Assembly (NCBI GenBank): GCA_028290805.1
Contig: JAQGJA010000035.1
Coordinates: 1 to 5,157, forward strand
DNA: 5,157 nt
Direction: 5' to 3'
Source: Alphaproteobacteria bacterium
Lineage (GTDB): Bacteria; Pseudomonadota; Alphaproteobacteria; Micavibrionales; SZUA-601
The position numbers and the translations under genes were made by a program. Under the pieces are notes generated by a model. That model was not told where the DNA came from. It saw only the letters and a list, made by a program, of their open reading frames with translations, and did no database searches. Of the stretch, positions 4,370-5,157 are shown one piece after another (position 1 is the first letter of the stretch; each line of letters opens with the position of its first letter).

Positions 4370-5157
4370 TTACCAGCAGATGCCGGCATAGGCCTTGCGC
4401 TCTTCCATCGCGCCGGCGTTTTTCAGGCGGACCAGGTCGATGACCGGTACGCTGTGATCGGCCTTGGCGATGATCTGGGCGAAATCTTCGCCATGATTGC
4501 CGATAACGAAAAGATCGCACTGGGCCAGGATCTGCTCAGGCGTTTCGACCAGGCATTTCGAAATCTGGGGAATACCGTTGCGGATATAGTTCTGGTTGGC
4601 GCCTTCCATGTTGGAGGCTTCGAACACGCTTGGGTCATAGACCGTGAGTTCAAATCCATCGGCAAGAAGTTTATCTGCCAAAGTGACCAATGGGCTTTCG
4701 CGCAGATCGTCCGTCCCGGCTTTGAAGCTGAGGCCCAGCATGCCGATTTTTTTGCGGCCTGTGGCGCGGATCATTTCAAGTGCGCGGTGGACCTGTTCGT
4801 CGTTGGCGGAAAGAAGGGAGTCGAAAATCGGCGTATTGAGGCCTTTTTGCTTAGCGCTGGCGCGGATGGCGCGGACATCTTTCGGCAGGCAGGAACCGCC
4901 AAAGGCAAAGCCCGGCAGCAAATAAGCCTTGGAGATATTCAGCTTGGTATCCAGGAAAAAGATATCCATGACTTTATGGCTGTCGACATCGTGTTCCTTG
5001 AGGATATTGCCCAGTTCGTTCGCAAAGCCGACTTTCATGGCGTGCCAGGCATTATCGGCATATTTGACGCCTTCGGCGACTTCAACCGGGGCGACGACTT
5101 CGGGAGCATGAATGCCTTTATAAAGATCGGAAATCGCTTTTGCGGTGCGGTCGTCCA
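4370..5157 (-). CDS. algD: GDP-mannose 6-dehydrogenase AlgD, C-terminal part
   Basis: AlgD is the cytoplasmic, NAD-dependent dehydrogenase that oxidises GDP-mannose twice to GDP-mannuronate, the committed step of alginate synthesis. The frame is open to the right edge and gives 261 residues; roughly 175 N-terminal residues, including the NAD-binding Rossmann domain, lie outside (Pseudomonas AlgD has 436). An internal ATG at 5038 is not the start, since the upstream 39 codons also match the family (V-E-V-A-E-x-x-K-Y at about 24-32, W-H-A at 37-39). Counting from the edge, K-V-x-F-A-N-E is at 41-47. G-F-A-F-G-G-S-C-L-P-K-D is at 82-93 with the catalytic Cys at 89 (bases 4891-4889). L-G-L-S-F-K-A-G-T-D-D-L-R-E-S-P-L-V follows at 140-157, and the end is A-G-I-C-W, as in Pseudomonas (E-G-I-C-W). 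These features separate it from UDP-glucose dehydrogenase relatives. It precedes alg8, as in Pseudomonas. Confidence 0.95.
   Translation of the reverse strand, partial: DDRTAKAISDLYKGIHAPEVVAPVEVAEGVKYADNAWHAMKVGFANELGNILKEHDVDSHKVMDIFFLDTKLNISKAYLLPGFAFGGSCLPKDVRAIRASAKQKGLNTPIFDSLLSANDEQVHRALEMIRATGRKKIGMLGLSFKAGTDDLRESPLVTLADKLLADGFELTVYDPSVFEASNMEGANQNYIRNGIPQISKCLVETPEQILAQCDLFVIGNHGEDFAQIIAKADHSVPVIDLVRLKNAGAMEERKAYAGICW

Noticed and set aside
4370..5038. algD as a complete 222-residue gene starting at 5038
   Set aside because: The frame continues upstream to the window edge with residues that match the AlgD family, so the ATG at 5038 is an internal Met and the gene is simply cut by the window.
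1..5157. CRISPR arrays, tRNA or rRNA genes, insertion-sequence transposases
   Set aside because: No regularly spaced direct repeats, tRNA-like cloverleaf, rRNA segment or transposase-like reading frame was seen.

Overview
The window carries part of an alginate (polymannuronate-type exopolysaccharide) locus from a Gram-negative bacterium, most likely a proteobacterium. Four proteins are recognisable from memory of the Pseudomonas alginate proteins: AlgF and AlgI (alginate O-acetylation, + strand), and Alg8 (polymerising glycosyltransferase) and the C-terminal part of AlgD (GDP-mannose 6-dehydrogenase), both on the - strand. Similarity runs along whole proteins and includes the key residues, but the sequence is clearly not Pseudomonas itself. 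Base composition is moderate in the genes and AT-richer in the left 210 bases. An alphaproteobacterium is possible but cannot be shown from this window.

Layout from left to right. (1) Bases 1-210 look like a divergent promoter region. One near-consensus sigma70 promoter faces left, toward the start of an apparent secretory protein that runs off the left edge. A fully consensus promoter faces right, toward a 67-residue protein. (2) Bases 211-447 hold that small unknown membrane-anchored or lipoprotein-like gene, closed by a strong intrinsic terminator. (3) Bases 469-2648 are an algF-algI transcription unit with its own promoter. (4) Bases 2649-2805 are the gap between convergent genes. It contains two oppositely oriented copies of a hairpin-type repeat whose stem bases co-vary. 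(5) Bases 2806-5157, read right to left, are algD (N-terminus outside the window), a 61-base spacer with a perfect 10-bp hairpin, then alg8.

How they work together: AlgD oxidises GDP-mannose to GDP-mannuronate, the committed step. Alg8 polymerises it at the inner membrane while feeding the chain into the periplasm. AlgI passes acetyl groups across the inner membrane, and AlgF helps deliver them to the polymer in the periplasm. Compared with Pseudomonas, the order is rearranged: algF precedes algI, no algJ adjoins them, alg44 does not follow alg8, and the polymerisation and acetylation genes converge instead of sharing one operon. The rest of the machinery (Alg44, AlgK, AlgE, AlgX/AlgJ and others) must lie outside the window if the system is complete.
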